Positions 35,741 through 45,812 of a stretch of 64,000 nucleotides of DNA are shown here, piece after piece. Position numbers and translations under genes: made by a program. The stretch comes from Verrucomicrobiia bacterium (GTDB taxonomy: Bacteria; Verrucomicrobiota; Verrucomicrobiia; Limisphaerales; JAEYXS01), in the NCBI GenBank assembly GCA_036405135.1, contig DASWYF010000028.1:62001-126000 (forward strand), written 5' to 3'. The notes under the pieces are model-generated. The model saw only the letters and a list, made by a program, of their open reading frames with translations, did no database searches and was not told where the DNA came from. Every line of letters begins with the position of its first letter. The stretch's first letter is position 1.

Positions 35741-35884
35741 TGGAGGAGTTTCAAGTTTTCAGCCGGTTGCACCGGAGGCCTATAAAGTTTCGTGTTTCTG
35801 GTTTTGGGTTTCGGGTTGAGAAGGGCGCAGTCAGGAGATAGGGCTGGGAAATTTTAGTTACAGGGAAGTGCCTCCTCTCCCTGG

Positions 35885-35912
35885 CCCTCTCCTCCGATTG
35901 CGGAGGAGAGGG
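35885..35912. repeat. perfect 12-bp hairpin, family E
   Basis: ccctctcctccg / cggaggagaggg with loop ATTG lies 14 bases from the stop of the minus-strand esterase gene. It lacks a T-run. Related hairpins with a CACCCCGGCC leader are at 37665-37721, 41305-41343 and 48751-48792. Confidence 0.7.
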
Positions 35913-35926
35913 GAATTGAAGTTCGC

Positions 35927-37252
35927 TTACTTGGATTTCAGTCCCACGGTGTTTACGGCGATGATGCGGTATTGGTGTTTCACGCCAGCTTTCGCTTGGG
36001 TGTCGGTGTAGCGCATGAGCACGAGCGGTTGTGATGGGGTGTCGCTGTATTGGAGGTTTTGGAAGATGGGGCGGCCGAAGGGGTTTTTACCTTTCTCGGG
36101 GACGTTAGCGAGGAATTGGCCGTCGCGCTCGATGATGAAGCTGGCGAGGCCGCTTTCGAGATCGGCAGTGGATTCCCACGTCAGTTCGTTGCCGTTCACT
36201 TTCAGATTGGTGGGAGCGGGCGGCGGGGTGTCATCGGTCACGGCGGTGTCTTTCACATATTGCGCCCATGCTTTGGCGACGGCTTGGTTTGGCAACCAGA
36301 CGGATTTTTCCACGGCACCGGTGAATTTCGCGGCGGTCACGGGAGGGACGATTTCTCCTTCTCCAAGGTAGAGCGGGGCGAGCCAGGCGTCCTTGGCGGA
36401 CATGGGTTTGAGCGGGTCGCCAGCCTTGGCGGGCAGGCGGGCGGCGAGGCAGGCATCAAGCCACGGGATGGCGAGATAGCGTTGGTTGCCGCACTCATGA
36501 GAGGTCAAAGGATCCGCGGAGACGCCGATGAGGGCACCTTTGCTACGCATGGCGAGGAAGAAGGTCTCGACGCCTTTCCAGACACCGGCGAAACGTCCGT
36601 CTTTTACGGTGACGCCTTCTTTCGTGCCGAGATTGCACATGACGGGCACCTGAGCCACGGCGTCGGTGATGGCGTAATCTGGTTTAGGGGTGCTCGGAGT
36701 CAGCGGCGGCACACCGGAACGCAACCATGCGGCAGCGACGCGATCGGGATGGAGCAACACCATGCCGCCGGACCAATGTCCACCACCGCTATGTCCCCAC
36801 AGCGCCCAAGGCACCTTGGCGAGTTCGGGATGGCCGGACTGTGCGCCCAAGTCGGTCAGAGATTTCTGAAAGGCGGCAGCGGAGCCGTTGCGGGGATCGC
36901 ACCACATCTGGCAGTTGGCTTTGTCCGGCTGCTCATAGGTCGGTGAGAGGAGGGCGCAATCGTGTTTCTTCGCCAGCGCCTGCCAGTGCAGGTCGAACGC
37001 GCCGGTCTGGCCGGATTTGCAGGAGCCTTCGCCGCAGCCGTGCTGATGAACAACCACGCCACGCACAGTTTTCACGCCGGGCGGAATCCAGAGGGTGTAG
37101 TTCACCGGATACACGAGTTCGCCGGGCTTAGTGGAAGCTTCGTAGCGCACGCGATAGTAGGGAGGCGCGACGGGGAGCGGTTGGTCGTAAGGGGCCACTT
37201 GCGCGGAGGCCGATAGGGCGAGGGCGAGAAAGAGCAGAATGAAATGACGCAT
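35927..37252 (-). CDS. secreted esterase-like alpha/beta hydrolase with FN3-like tail
   Basis: 441 residues. A signal peptide covers about 1-18 ([12 protein letters not shown]). The hydrolase core has [11 protein letters not shown] (oxyanion loop), [11 protein letters not shown] with the nucleophile Ser near 154, and a late His. Residues about 345-441 ([33 protein letters not shown]) have the fibronectin type III pattern. It probably removes ester groups from polysaccharide outside the cytoplasm. The family resembles the GHSGGG hydrolases common in Verrucomicrobiota polysaccharide regions. Substrate unknown. Confidence 0.78.
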   Translation of the reverse strand: MRHFILLFLALALSASAQVAPYDQPLPVAPPYYRVRYEASTKPGELVYPVNYTLWIPPGVKTVRGVVVHQHGCGEGSCKSGQTGAFDLHWQALAKKHDCALLSPTYEQPDKANCQMWCDPRNGSAAAFQKSLTDLGAQSGHPELAKVPWALWGHSGGGHWSGGMVLLHPDRVAAAWLRSGVPPLTPSTPKPDYAITDAVAQVPVMCNLGTKEGVTVKDGRFAGVWKGVETFFLAMRSKGALIGVSADPLTSHECGNQRYLAIPWLDACLAARLPAKAGDPLKPMSAKDAWLAPLYLGEGEIVPPVTAAKFTGAVEKSVWLPNQAVAKAWAQYVKDTAVTDDTPPPAPTNLKVNGNELTWESTADLESGLASFIIERDGQFLANVPEKGKNPFGRPIFQNLQYSDTPSQPLVLMRYTDTQAKAGVKHQYRIIAVNTVGLKSK

Positions 37253-37750
37253 GGGTGAGGGTGCTATAGCGCGAGGAGGAAGCGGAAGAAAGGAGAAACT
37301 GGTTGCATCAGGGGCCTATGGGGGAAAGGGGAAACGTCCAACTTCCATCCAACGTTCAGAGAGGGAAGGGAGAAGCAACGAATATCGAGACGGAGCCGGC
37401 GTAAAGATAGGCCGCTATGTCAGGATGCTCCGAATGCCATATTGAACGATTCTTTACTGCCGGCTGGAATCCGGCAGCACGGGCTGTGTGTTTCGTCGCA
37501 CGCTGATGTCTGGTGAAGGGCTTGCGTGAATGGAGAGTTTGCTTCAGTCTTAGGGGAACAATCCTTGAAACCTGCGGGCGGTGCGATGACGTCTATTACG
37601 AGAATGCTTTTTATGAATCTCAAAATCCGCAATTTTAGCACGACGGATTATTGGATGATCCCTTCCCCCTCACCCCGGCCCTCTCCGCCGAAGCTCGGCC
37701 TGCCATCGGGGAGAGGAGGGGATATTTGCCGCGTTTTCATACTGAGGACG
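37253..37750. other. repeat-rich intergenic stretch
   Basis: No gene is supported here. It holds a family-G-like fragment (about 37333-37360), the single family A unit (37454-37480) and a family E hairpin (37665-37721). An open frame reaches in from upstream of the sulfatase, but its residues are encoded by these repeats and are not conserved-looking. Confidence 0.6.
37454..37480. repeat. single family A REP-like unit
   Basis: The unit is identical over 27 bases to the one at 6071-6097. No inverted partner lies within a few hundred bases. Confidence 0.8.
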
Positions 37751-39388
37751 ATGGCGTGTGTTCTTTTGTGCTTAGTCATGGGGTTGTCGGTTAGGGCGGC
37801 AGAAGTTGAAAAGAAACGGGCGAATATCGTGTTCATGTTCGCGGATGATTGGGGGCGGGTGGCGAGTGCGTGTGCGAAGGTGGATGGGGCGGGCTCTTTC
37901 AACGATGTGGTGAAGACGCCGAATGTGGATCGCGTTGCACGCGAGGGCGTATTATTCCGCAGAGCATTCGTATCCGCGCCGAGTTGCACGCCTTGCCGGA
38001 GTGCGTTGCTTTCAGGACAGCATTTCTGGCGGACGGGACGGGGAGCGATTCTGCGGGGGGCGGTGTGGGATGAGAAGATCCCGGCGTATCCGCTCTTGTT
38101 GAAGGAGGCGGGTTATCACATCGGGGAGACTTACAAGGTGTGGGGGCCGGGAACGCCGAATGATGCGCCTTACGGCGCGGGCAAGTATGCATATGAGAAG
38201 GCGGGCGGGAGATTCAACAATACGTCTGAGAATGTGACGCAGATGGTGGCGAACGGGAAGAATGTGGAGGCGGCGAAACAGGAATTATATGCGGAAGTGG
38301 CGGGTAATTTTGATGCGTTCATCGCGGCGCGGCAGGCGGGGCAGCCGTTCTGTTATTGGTTCGGGCCGACGACGACGCATCGCAAGTGGATCAAAGGTTC
38401 GGGGAAGAAGTTGTGGGGCATCGAGCCGGATTCGCTGAAGGGCAAGCTGCCGCCGTTCATCCCGGATTCACCGGAGATGCGGGAGGATTTCGCGGATTAT
38501 CTGGGCGAGGTGCAGGCGTTTGATGCGGCGGTGGGTGTGTTGCTCAAGAAGCTTGAGGCGATGGGTGAGCTGGATAACACGCTGGTGGTCTTGAGCGGTG
38601 ATCATGGGCCGCCGGGTTTTCCGCATGGGAAATGCAATCTGTATGATTTCGGCTCCAGTGTGACGCTGGCGATTCGCGGGCCAGGCGTTAAGGGTGGTCG
38701 GGTGATCGATGATCTTACGACGTTGCCTGACTTGGCGCCGACTTTCCTCGAAGTGGGTGGTGTGAAGGCGCCCGCGACGATGACGGGACGTAGTCTCATG
38801 CCGTTGCTGACGAGCGCGAAGTCGGGACAGATCGATTCGAAGCGGGATGCGGTGTTTATCGGGCGTGAGCGGCATGTGGAGAATGCGCGCGCGGAGTATC
38901 TGCCGTATCCGCAACGGGCCATTCGCACGGGAGATTATCTCTATATCGTGAACTTCATGCCGGAGCGGTATCCGCTGGGCGATCCGTATCGGCTGGATGG
39001 AACAAATGTGCCGACGGCGGAGGAGATCACGGAGGAGACGCGGGTGACGTTGCCAGATGAAGATGCGGGTCCGGCGAAGGCGTGGCTGGTGAGTGTGCGG
39101 AATGATCCGAAGTGGAAGCCGTATTATGATCGCGCGTATGGCAAGCGTCCGCGTGAGGAGTTGTATGATCTGAAGAAAGATCCGCAGCAGATGAAGAATG
39201 TGGCGGCGGATTCAGCCTATACGGGTGCGAAGGCATTGCTGGAGGCGCGTTTGATGGAGGAACTGAAGCGCACGGGTGATCCGCGTATGGTGGATGGCGG
39301 GAAGTATTTTGAGACGCCGCCATTGGCCGGGCCGGTGAATGAAGGGCCGGCGGGTGGGAAGAAGGGCAAAAAGAAAAATGACGAATGA
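37751..39388 (+). CDS. sulfatase with CTPCR motif
   Basis: 545 residues from the ATG at 37751, which has GAGGA 4 bases upstream and begins a signal peptide (MACVLLCLVMGLSVRAA); an upstream start would run through repeats. The formylglycine motif is CTPCR (Cys79, Arg83). GDHGPPGFPHGKCNLYDFG and RGPGVKGGR fit the sulfatase fold. It would release sulfate from a glycan after maturation by a formylglycine-generating enzyme, which is not in the window. The C-terminus is Lys/Gly-rich (GGKKGKKKNDE), and its last codons are supplied by a dispersed repeat. First of four collinear sulfatases. Confidence 0.88.
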   Translation: MACVLLCLVMGLSVRAAEVEKKRANIVFMFADDWGRVASACAKVDGAGSFNDVVKTPNVDRVAREGVLFRRAFVSAPSCTPCRSALLSGQHFWRTGRGAILRGAVWDEKIPAYPLLLKEAGYHIGETYKVWGPGTPNDAPYGAGKYAYEKAGGRFNNTSENVTQMVANGKNVEAAKQELYAEVAGNFDAFIAARQAGQPFCYWFGPTTTHRKWIKGSGKKLWGIEPDSLKGKLPPFIPDSPEMREDFADYLGEVQAFDAAVGVLLKKLEAMGELDNTLVVLSGDHGPPGFPHGKCNLYDFGSSVTLAIRGPGVKGGRVIDDLTTLPDLAPTFLEVGGVKAPATMTGRSLMPLLTSAKSGQIDSKRDAVFIGRERHVENARAEYLPYPQRAIRTGDYLYIVNFMPERYPLGDPYRLDGTNVPTAEEITEETRVTLPDEDAGPAKAWLVSVRNDPKWKPYYDRAYGKRPREELYDLKKDPQQMKNVAADSAYTGAKALLEARLMEELKRTGDPRMVDGGKYFETPPLAGPVNEGPAGGKKGKKKNDE

Positions 39389-39430
39389 CGAAATCCGAAT
39401 GACCAAGGAATGAGCAATGACGAATGACGT
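39376..39430. repeat. repeat family F unit overlapping a gene end
   Basis: The unit AATGACGAATGACGAAATCC and its continuation GAATGACCAAGGAATGAGC start inside the last codons of the sulfatase and supply its stop codon. Other copies are at about 15740, 50668 and 63019. Confidence 0.75.
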
Positions 39431-39469
39431 GATTGGTTAAATCGTTAGAATGACTAGGAAGGGGAGACT

Positions 39470-41284
39470 ATGAAACGGATATTCAAGTTGGGTTGTTTGC
39501 TGGTCACCGCAGTGATGCTGTTGCCGATAATGGCAAATGCTGCTGTGGCGAAACCGAATGTGGTGGTGATGCTCGCGGATGATGCGGGGTTTGGGGATTA
39601 TAGCGGGAATGGGAATCAGATGGTGCGGACCCCGAACATCGATTCGCTGGCGAAGGATGGGGTGCGGTTGGATCGGTATTATGTCTGTCCTGTTTGTTCG
39701 CCGACGCGGGCGGAGTTTCTCACGGGGCGGTATCATCCGCGTGGCGGGGTGAAGGGGGTTTCAACAGGGCAGGAGCGGTTGGATCTCACAGAGAAGACGG
39801 TGGCGGATGCGTTCAAGGCGGCGGGTTATGCGACGGGTGCTTTCGGCAAATGGCACAATGGCAGCCAGTGGCCTTATCATCCGATGGCGCGCGGGTTTGA
39901 TGAATACTTTGGTCACACGTCGGGACATTGGGGCGAGTATTTCGATCCGCCGCTGGAAACGAATGGGAAGATGGGGCGGGAGAAGGGTTACATCGCGGAT
40001 ATCTGCACGGACAAGGCGCTGAGTTTTATCGAACGGAACAAGAGCAAGCCGTTCCTGTGCTATGTGCCGTTCACCACGCCGCATTCGCCCTGGGCGGCAC
40101 CGGAGAAGGATTGGAAACGTTTCAAGGACATGCCGATCACGCAAAAGGCGACGGACCCGACGAAGGAGGGGGAGAATGAGACGCGTTGTGCGCTGGCGAT
40201 GATCGAGAACCAAGACATGAACGTGGGACGCATTCTGGCAAAGTTGAAAGATCTGGGGCTGAGCGAGAATACCATCGTGCTGTATTTCTCTGATAATGGG
40301 CCTAACAGTTTTCGCTGGAATGATGGGATGAAAGGGCGCAAGGCGAGCACGGATGAGGGCGGGGTGCGTTCGATATTTTATATGCGCTGGCCGGCGAAGT
40401 TGCCGAAAGGGCATACGGTGAAGGAGATCACGGGGGCGATTGATTTGTTGCCGACGTTGACGTCGCTCGCGGGGATTCCGCGTGTGGGCAATCTGCCATT
40501 AGATGGGCGTAACTTGAGTCCGTTGTTGATGAAGCAGAACACGAGTTGGTCGGATCGCATGATCTTTTCTACTTGGGCGGGGAAGGTGAGTGTGCGCACG
40601 CAGCAGTATCGGCTGGATGATGCGGGGAAACTTTATGACATGATCGCGGACCCGGGCCAGACGACGGCGATCAATGAGAAGAATCCGGCGAAAGCGGCGG
40701 AACTCGCGGAAGCGGTGAAGGCGTGGCGCGCTGATGTGTTCGGCAAACCGCAGGCAGCCGGAGCGCAAGCGAAAGGCAAGGCGAAGGGTGGTAATGCAGT
40801 GGATCAACGGCCTTTGACGGTGGGCTACAAAGAGTTTCCCATCACGATGCTGCCTGCACGGGATGGTGAGCCGCGTGGCGCGGTGAAGCGCAGCAGCAGC
40901 GCACCGAATTGCTCTTACTTCGTGAACTGGACGAGCAAGGAGGACAGCATGGTGTGGCTGCTGGATGTGCATACGACGGGCAAGTATGAGGTGACGGTGG
41001 ATTACACGTGTCCGGTCCCGGATGCGGGATCGCTGGTGGAGCTGAGTTTCCTAGAGAGCAAGCTGGCGGGTAAAGTCGGGCCGGGATGGGATCCGCCGCT
41101 GAACACGAATCAGGATACTTTGCCGCGGCCAGACGGGGAATCGCAGATGAAGGAGTTTAAGACGTTGAAGCTCGGTGAGGTGAAGCTGACGAAGGGTGTG
41201 GGGCCGATGACGTTGAAAGCGTTGGAGATTCCGGGGAAGTCGGTGATGGATGTGAGAAGGGTGACGTTGACTCTCTTGGATTGA
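39470..41284 (+). CDS. arylsulfatase-like sulfatase with C-terminal binding-like domain
   Basis: 604 residues. A signal peptide covers about 1-24, and the formylglycine motif CSPTR has Cys76. The N-terminal DDAGFGDYSGNG supplies metal ligands, and FSDNGPNSFRWNDGMKGRK is typical of arylsulfatase A-like enzymes. After a Lys/Gly-rich linker near 425-440 there is an extra domain of about 150 residues (TSKEDSMVWLLDVHTTGKYEVTVDYTC), which has the look of a beta-sandwich carbohydrate-binding module. Located 81 bases after the previous sulfatase. Confidence 0.88.
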   Translation: MKRIFKLGCLLVTAVMLLPIMANAAVAKPNVVVMLADDAGFGDYSGNGNQMVRTPNIDSLAKDGVRLDRYYVCPVCSPTRAEFLTGRYHPRGGVKGVSTGQERLDLTEKTVADAFKAAGYATGAFGKWHNGSQWPYHPMARGFDEYFGHTSGHWGEYFDPPLETNGKMGREKGYIADICTDKALSFIERNKSKPFLCYVPFTTPHSPWAAPEKDWKRFKDMPITQKATDPTKEGENETRCALAMIENQDMNVGRILAKLKDLGLSENTIVLYFSDNGPNSFRWNDGMKGRKASTDEGGVRSIFYMRWPAKLPKGHTVKEITGAIDLLPTLTSLAGIPRVGNLPLDGRNLSPLLMKQNTSWSDRMIFSTWAGKVSVRTQQYRLDDAGKLYDMIADPGQTTAINEKNPAKAAELAEAVKAWRADVFGKPQAAGAQAKGKAKGGNAVDQRPLTVGYKEFPITMLPARDGEPRGAVKRSSSAPNCSYFVNWTSKEDSMVWLLDVHTTGKYEVTVDYTCPVPDAGSLVELSFLESKLAGKVGPGWDPPLNTNQDTLPRPDGESQMKEFKTLKLGEVKLTKGVGPMTLKALEIPGKSVMDVRRVTLTLLD

Positions 41285-41304
41285 GGTAGGCGTTGGGCTT
41301 GCTC

Positions 41305-41343
41305 ACTCCTCACCCCGGCCCTCTCCTCGTTGAGAGGAGAGGG
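41305..41343. repeat. family E hairpin
   Basis: The leader tcaccccggcc is followed by the stem ccctctcctc / gaggagaggg (41319-41328 with 41334-41343). It lies between the second and third collinear sulfatase genes. Confidence 0.7.
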
Positions 41344-41406
41344 AGAAGAGGCTCTGGGCGTTTTTATGTCATGTGAGTGATCGTTAGCGCTGAAGGAATG
41401 AAATTT

Positions 41407-42939
41407 ATGAGAATGCAGTTAATGAAGTTTTTGTTGGTGGGTTTGCTTTGTTGCTGTGGGGTTGCTCAGGCGGCGGAGGCGAGGCGGACGAATGTTTTGT
41501 TTCTTATCGCGGATGATCTGAATACGTATTTGGGGTGCTATGGCGATCCGTTGGCGAAGACGCCGAACTTGGACAAGCTGGCGGCGCGAGGGGTGAAGTT
41601 TGAGAAGGCGTATTGCACGTTTCCTTTGTGCGGGCCGAGTAGGAATTCTTTTCTCACAGGGCTGTATCCGAACAGCAGCGGCATCGTGGCGAATTCACAG
41701 GTTTTCCGACAAACGGTGCCGAGGCAAGTGAGCTTGCCGCAGGCGTTCCGGCAGCAGGGTTACTTCGCGGCGCGCGTGGGCAAGCTGTATCATTATAATG
41801 TGCCGAACTCGATCGGCACGGATGGACATGATGATCCGGGCTCGTGGGAGATGGAGATCAATCCGGCGGGTGTGGATCGCTTGGAGGAGATGCCGAAGAT
41901 TTTTACGCTGGTATCGAATCAGTTCGGTGGCGTGCTGAGTTGGTATGGGTCGCCGAAGAGTGAGGAGCAGCATACGGATGGTAAGATCGCTATGGAGGCG
42001 GAGTGGTTGTTGGAACGATGCGCGAAGCAGAGGGATCGCCCATTCTTTCTCGCGGTGGGATTCTTCCGTCCACACACGCCGTATGTCGCGCCGAAGACGC
42101 CTTACTTCGATCTGTATCCGGAGAACAAGATGCCGGTGGTGACGGGCGTGGCGGAAGATCAGGCGGATGTGCCGCCTGCAGCGCTGAACAGTCGCAGGAA
42201 GGAACAGGATGCGATGTCTGATGAGCAGCGGCGGCAGGCATTGCAGGCGTATTACGCGAGCATCAGTTTCATGGATGCGCAGGTGGGGAAAGTGATCAAC
42301 GCGCTGGACCGGTTGGGCTTGGCGGAGAACACGGTGATCGTGTTCACGAGCGATCACGGTTACCTGATGGGGCAGCATGGATTGTGGCAGAAGCTGAGTC
42401 TCTTCGAGCAAAGTGTGCGGGTGCCGTTGCTGATGGTGGCGTCGGGTGTCTCCAAGAAGGGTAGCGTGGTGAAAACGCCGGTGAGCCAGCTTGATCTGTA
42501 TCCTACACTCACGGAATTGGCGGGTGTGAAGGCGCCTGCAAACATTCAGGGGCAGAGTCTGGTGCCGTTGCTAAAAGATGTGAATGCGAAGGGACGCGGC
42601 TGGGCGCTTACGCAGGTGATGCGCGGGAATGTGGCGCGACCGGGGATCAATGCGCCGACGGAAGGTCCGAATCGCGGTTTCTTCGGCTACAGCCTGCGCA
42701 CGGCGCGCTGGCGTTACACGGAATGGGATGAGGGCAACAAAGGTCGCGAGCTGTACGATCATGAAAAAGATCCGCAGGAATTGACGAATCTGGCGACAGT
42801 TTCCGAACACGCAACGACGGTGGCGGAGCTATCGAAGCAATTGCGCGAGGCGGTGAAGGCGTCGCTGCCAGCGGATGGAAAGATGCCGGAGTTTTTGGGG
42901 AGTGCACCGATGTGGGCGCCGAATCTGACGAATCCATGA
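41407..42939 (+). CDS. sulfatase (iduronate-2-sulfatase-like)
   Basis: 510 residues from the ATG at 41407; AAGGA lies 9 bases upstream, and an ATG 9 bases earlier would leave no spacing. A signal peptide covers about 1-22. The formylglycine motif is CGPSR with Cys75, and the text GLYPNSSGIVANSQVFRQ and FFLAVGFFRPHTPYVAP is that of iduronate-2-sulfatase-like enzymes. TSDHGYLMGQHGLWQK carries later metal ligands. Its stop overlaps the start of the next sulfatase (ATGA), so the two are probably translated together. Confidence 0.9.
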   Translation: MRMQLMKFLLVGLLCCCGVAQAAEARRTNVLFLIADDLNTYLGCYGDPLAKTPNLDKLAARGVKFEKAYCTFPLCGPSRNSFLTGLYPNSSGIVANSQVFRQTVPRQVSLPQAFRQQGYFAARVGKLYHYNVPNSIGTDGHDDPGSWEMEINPAGVDRLEEMPKIFTLVSNQFGGVLSWYGSPKSEEQHTDGKIAMEAEWLLERCAKQRDRPFFLAVGFFRPHTPYVAPKTPYFDLYPENKMPVVTGVAEDQADVPPAALNSRRKEQDAMSDEQRRQALQAYYASISFMDAQVGKVINALDRLGLAENTVIVFTSDHGYLMGQHGLWQKLSLFEQSVRVPLLMVASGVSKKGSVVKTPVSQLDLYPTLTELAGVKAPANIQGQSLVPLLKDVNAKGRGWALTQVMRGNVARPGINAPTEGPNRGFFGYSLRTARWRYTEWDEGNKGRELYDHEKDPQELTNLATVSEHATTVAELSKQLREAVKASLPADGKMPEFLGSAPMWAPNLTNP

Positions 42940-44342
42940 GGAGGATAAAGAAATCCAGTCTGTGTGCGTTCGTGCTGGCCTGTCTGTGGGTGATGATAAC
43001 TCCAATGCAGGCGGCGGTGACGCAGCCCAATGTCATCATCATTTTGGCGGATGATCTGGGCTGGGCGGACCTGGGCTGCTACGGGAATACGTTCAATGAG
43101 ACGCCGAACATCGACAAGTTGGCGAAGCAGGGGATGCGCTTCACGCAGTTCTACGCAGGGCCAGTGTGCTCACCGACGCGGGCGAACCTGATGTCGGGTC
43201 AGGATCAGGCGCGATTCGGCATCACGCAACATATCCCGGGACATAAGCGGCCGTATGCGAAGCTGATCGATCCGGTGGTGCCGTTGCAACTGCCGCTGGC
43301 GGTGGAGACGTTTGCGGAGCGCTTGCGCGGTGTGGGGTATCAGACCGGTTACATGGGTAAGTGGCATCTGGGCGGCGCGGGGTTCAGTCCGGCAGAGCAG
43401 GGCTGGAGCAGCGTGCAGGAAACTCAAGGGCATACCGTCACCGCGAAGATCGATGAGAGGGCGGTCGGCAAGCGGACGACCGAGTTTCTGACGGACAAGG
43501 CGGTGGCATTCATCGGCGATCACAAAGCGAAACCGTTCCTGCTGCAAGTCTCGCATCATGCAGTACATATCCCACTGACCACGACGCCGGAGTTGCTGGC
43601 GAAGTATCAGGCGAAGAAAGCGATGGCGGGCTATCCCAGCCGGCCAGAGTATGCCGGGTTGTTGGAGGAACTGGACCGGAGCGTGGGGCGCATCATGGAA
43701 GCGGTGGATAAAGCGGGCATCGCCGGGAACACGTTGATCCTGTTTCTCTCGGACAATGGCGGGCTGGAGCATGAGCAGAGCGGGCGCATCGTGACCTCCA
43801 ATAGACCGCTGCGCGGGGAGAAGGGCACGCTGTATGAGGGCGGCATCCGCATCCCGGCCATCGCACGCTGGTCGGGCACGGTGCCAGCAGGAACGCACTG
43901 TGATACGCCTGCCATCACGATGGATGTGTATCCGACGTTGTTGGAGTTGTCCAAGGCATCAGCGGCCGAGAAGCAACCGCAAGATGGGGTGAGTCTGGCG
44001 GGAGTTCTGAAAGATCCGCAGGCGAAGCTAAAGCGTGAGGCGCTTCATTGGCATCTACCGCATTATCATCACAGCACACCGGCGAGCGCGGTCCGCAAAG
44101 GTGATTGGAAGCTCATCCAATTCTACGAGACGGACAAAGCAGAGCTTTACAATCTGAAGGATGATTTGGGGGAGAAGAACGACTTGGCGGTGAAAGAAGC
44201 GGGGCGGGCGAAAGAATTGAAGACGGCGTTGGCGGAGTGGCGTCAAAAGGTGAAGGCCCAGATGCCGGTGCCCAATCCCAACCATGACCCGAAGCGGGCG
44301 GATGAACTGGCGAAGGGCAAGGGGAAAAAGGGACAGGAGTAG
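42936..44342 (+). CDS. arylsulfatase-like sulfatase
   Basis: 468 residues from the ATG that overlaps the upstream stop by 4 bases. A signal peptide covers about 1-27. The formylglycine motif is CSPTR with Cys78; DDLGWADLGCYG, GKWHLGG and FLSDNGGLEHEQSG are all typical of N-acetylgalactosamine/arylsulfatase-like members. The C-terminus is Lys/Gly-rich (DELAKGKGKKGQE). It is followed 21 bases later by the ceramidase-like gene, which continues the operon. Confidence 0.9.
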   Translation: MRRIKKSSLCAFVLACLWVMITPMQAAVTQPNVIIILADDLGWADLGCYGNTFNETPNIDKLAKQGMRFTQFYAGPVCSPTRANLMSGQDQARFGITQHIPGHKRPYAKLIDPVVPLQLPLAVETFAERLRGVGYQTGYMGKWHLGGAGFSPAEQGWSSVQETQGHTVTAKIDERAVGKRTTEFLTDKAVAFIGDHKAKPFLLQVSHHAVHIPLTTTPELLAKYQAKKAMAGYPSRPEYAGLLEELDRSVGRIMEAVDKAGIAGNTLILFLSDNGGLEHEQSGRIVTSNRPLRGEKGTLYEGGIRIPAIARWSGTVPAGTHCDTPAITMDVYPTLLELSKASAAEKQPQDGVSLAGVLKDPQAKLKREALHWHLPHYHHSTPASAVRKGDWKLIQFYETDKAELYNLKDDLGEKNDLAVKEAGRAKELKTALAEWRQKVKAQMPVPNPNHDPKRADELAKGKGKKGQE

Positions 44343-44363
44343 AACTGGTGATGAAAGAGAGTG

Positions 44364-45812
44364 ATGATGAGTAAAAGACTATTTGGGATGGTTCTCATGG
44401 CGGTCGCCCTCGGGATGACGTTGGCTTCAAAAGCTCATGGTGCCGAGCTCTGGGTAGGTGCGGCCACGGTGGACATCACCCCGGCTGAACCGGTGGCACT
44501 GGACGGACAGCGAAATGCCCGGATATCCAAGAAACCGGAGACGCCCATTTCGGCGACGGTGCTGGTGCTGGAATCACGAGAGGGCGGATTAAAGGTGGAG
44601 GAGGCGATCATCGTTTCATGCGATCTGGTGGCCATACGCGAAGGGATTTTGGACAAGGTGCGCGAGCAGTTGCGGGCGAAGCAGGCAGAGTTTGAACTGA
44701 AGAAAGTTTTCTTAAGTGCCACGCATACGCACACAGCACCGGTGACCCAGGAGGGGAAGTACGATCTGCCGAATACCGGTGTCCAGCAGCCAGGAGCTTA
44801 TGCGGATTGGGTGACGGCGAAGATCGCGGATGGGATCATGGCGGCGTGGCGAGGACGGCAGAAGGGCAAAGTGGCATGGGGACAGGCGCAAGCGGTCATC
44901 GCGCAGAACCGGCGCGCGGTGTATGCAGACGGCACGGCGGTGATGTATGGCAAGACGGATGCGGCGAACTTTCGCGGCATCGAGGGCTATGAGGATCATA
45001 ATGTCGATGTGCTCTTTTTCTGGAACGCGGAGAACAAGCTCATCGCGACAGCGATCAATGTGCCGTGCCCAGCGCAGGAGGTGGGCAGCCGTAGCAGTAT
45101 CAATGCGGATTTCTGGCATCCGGTGCGGGAGAAGTTGAGGGAGAAACACGGGAAGGATTTACACGTCGTGGCATGGAATGGGGCGGGTGGTGATGTGACG
45201 ACGCGGTTGATGTATGGCACCGCAGCGGATGAGCGGATGCGCAAGCTGCGCGGAAATATTTCACGACTGGATGAGATCGGACGACGGATCGTCAATGCGT
45301 GGGAGGAAGCATACGAAGGGGCGAAGAAAGATATCCGGCAGGATGTGCCTTTGCAGCATACGGTGAAGACGCTCGACCTGCCTTGGCGCAAGGTGACCCA
45401 GGCCGAGGTGAATCTGGCGAAGAAGGAGGCGGAGAAGTTTTCCAAGGATCCGAAGCAGCTCTGGAACTATCGCTGGAATCAGGGCGTGGTGGCACGGCAT
45501 GAAGCGCAGGCAGAGCTGAAAGAAGGATCGTTCCAGATGGAGTTGCACGCGTTACGGTTGGGTGATGTGGCGATCGCATCGAATGCGTTTGAATTGTTCA
45601 CGGATTACGGCGTGCAGATGAAGGCGCAGAGTCCGGGCATACAGACATTTCTCATCCAGCTCGCGGGTTCGGGTGGGTATTTGCCGACACCAAGGGCAGT
45701 GGCGGGCGGAGGTTATAGCGCGGTCATCCAAAGCAGTCGCGTAGGACCGGAGGGCGGGCAGATGCTGGTGGAGCAGACATTGGGGGTGTGGAAGGGGATG
45801 TGGAAGAAGTGA
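44364..45812 (+). CDS. neutral/alkaline ceramidase-like secreted protein
   Basis: 482 residues from the ATG at 44364, with GAAAGAGA upstream. The signal peptide is about 1-26 ([21 protein letters not shown]). The start of the mature part, [19 protein letters not shown], and the zinc-site-like [10 protein letters not shown] (about 121-130) match the N-terminal domain of neutral ceramidase-like proteins found in many polysaccharide regions of Planctomycetes and Verrucomicrobiota. True ceramidase activity is doubtful; an amide or ester bond of a modified sugar is another possibility. The stop codon overlaps the ABC ATPase start (TGATG). Confidence 0.78.
   Translation: MMSKRLFGMVLMAVALGMTLASKAHGAELWVGAATVDITPAEPVALDGQRNARISKKPETPISATVLVLESREGGLKVEEAIIVSCDLVAIREGILDKVREQLRAKQAEFELKKVFLSATHTHTAPVTQEGKYDLPNTGVQQPGAYADWVTAKIADGIMAAWRGRQKGKVAWGQAQAVIAQNRRAVYADGTAVMYGKTDAANFRGIEGYEDHNVDVLFFWNAENKLIATAINVPCPAQEVGSRSSINADFWHPVREKLREKHGKDLHVVAWNGAGGDVTTRLMYGTAADERMRKLRGNISRLDEIGRRIVNAWEEAYEGAKKDIRQDVPLQHTVKTLDLPWRKVTQAEVNLAKKEAEKFSKDPKQLWNYRWNQGVVARHEAQAELKEGSFQMELHALRLGDVAIASNAFELFTDYGVQMKAQSPGIQTFLIQLAGSGGYLPTPRAVAGGGYSAVIQSSRVGPEGGQMLVEQTLGVWKGMWKK

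Noticed and set aside
37526-37750. Extended N-terminus of the first collinear sulfatase
   Set aside because: The added 75 residues are encoded by intergenic repeats; the ATG at 37751 has a ribosome-binding site and starts a signal peptide.
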